Part shown: positions 63,911 through 64,000 of the stretch, one piece after another
How the letters are laid out: each line of letters opens with the position of its first letter
Position numbering within the stretch: position 1 is the stretch's first letter
Source of the DNA: Cohaesibacter gelatinilyticus
GTDB lineage: Bacteria; Pseudomonadota; Alphaproteobacteria; Rhizobiales; Cohaesibacteraceae
Direction of reading: 5' to 3'
Length of the DNA stretch: 64,000 nt
Assembly (NCBI RefSeq): GCF_900215605.1
Contig: NZ_OBEL01000002.1
Span: forward strand, 700,774 to 764,773
Program-made: the position numbers and the translations under genes
Notes under the pieces: model-generated
The model's database searches: none
Seen by the model: only the letters and a program-made list of their open reading frames with translations
What the model was told of the DNA's origin: nothing

Positions 63911-63940
63911 AAAACCGGACGGCTCAGGCTGTCCGGTTTT
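63911..63940 (+). terminator. Hairpin between cassettes (copy 2)
   Basis: Perfect 10-bp stem AAAACCGGAC/GTCCGGTTTT with a 10-base loop, followed by GTTTTCGC. Good intrinsic terminator form. Confidence 0.8.
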
Positions 63941-63946
63941 GTTTTC

Positions 63947-64000
63947 GCTTGCTGCAAAGCCTGATCCAAAAACAACTCCAAACAGACTTCCCCGATCAGG
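63947..64000 (+). pseudogene. Start of a third C-terminal cassette, cut by window edge
   Basis: Encodes LLQSLIQKQLQTDFPDQ in one frame with no start codon or ribosome site. Its first 31 bases equal those of cassette 2. Its last 40 bases equal those of the main gene with one mismatch. The array therefore continues beyond the window. Confidence 0.75.

Noticed and set aside
57520..64000. Complete prophage
   Set aside because: No capsid, portal, terminase, integrase or lysis gene and no att sites seen; only one virion-like gene with cassettes.
1..64000. tRNA, rRNA or CRISPR arrays
   Set aside because: No cloverleaf, rRNA-like or regularly spaced repeat pattern was noticed on reading; a covariance-model scan could still find a small RNA.

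Overview
The window reads as chromosomal DNA of an alphaproteobacterium of moderate G+C (clearly above half G/C in the core, by eye). It is probably a marine or heterotrophic Hyphomicrobiales/Rhodobacterales-like organism. This is inferred from several LysR-flanked catabolic islands, TRAP and Liv-type ABC uptake systems, a cysteate/sulfonate degradation operon and MocR/PdxY vitamin B6 genes. Family names come from motifs read by eye; no database search was possible.

Layout. 0-5.2 kb: redox and stress proteins (cupin, two glutathionyl-hydroquinone-reductase-like GSTs, a hemerythrin, a CDGSH/glutamate-synthase fusion), with two copies of a compound inverted-repeat element between genes. 5.2-10.8 kb: LysR-controlled PLP/amino-acid enzymes (class V aminotransferase, ornithine-cyclodeaminase-like, D-threonine-aldolase-like). 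10.8-16.5 kb: a TRAP operon dctP-dctQ-dctM-hydrolase with TAATG start/stop overlaps and two convergent LysR genes. 16.6-19.1 kb: cuyA-cuyZ-ridA, which accounts for cysteate desulfonation, sulfite/sulfate export and 2-aminoacrylate removal. 19.2-26.3 kb: cyclase, iron alcohol dehydrogenase and a complete Liv-type ABC importer. 26.4-30.9 kb: an operon of sensor kinase, NtrC-like regulator and extra periplasmic binding protein. Four 6-5-6 palindromes flank it and probably link it to the Liv importer. 31-47 kb: LuxR, a secreted VWA protein, PdxY, MOSC, a glutamine amidotransferase, a Crp/Fnr regulator next to an isolated cytochrome cd1-like protein, MocR, and a TetR-controlled RND pump. 47-57.3 kb: a gene behind a SoxR-like promoter, a DKNYY-repeat protein, an operon SDR/old yellow enzyme/cupin/ADH opposite a LysR, an arylamine N-acetyltransferase, and a MarR operon.

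57.5-64 kb is the accessory region and the most unusual part. A large gene resembling phage internal-virion proteins ends in a variable C-terminal domain. It is followed by a small acidic protein, a hairpin, a second displaced C-terminal cassette with its own small acidic partner, another small gene, another hairpin, and the beginning of a third cassette at the window edge. Near-identical DNA marks the start of each cassette. This is the layout of a polymorphic toxin with orphan toxin/immunity modules, here on a phage virion scaffold. The main gene is broken by a 276-bp element with 27-bp inverted repeats and an 8-bp target duplication. Removing the element plus one duplication copy restores a single 1048-codon frame.
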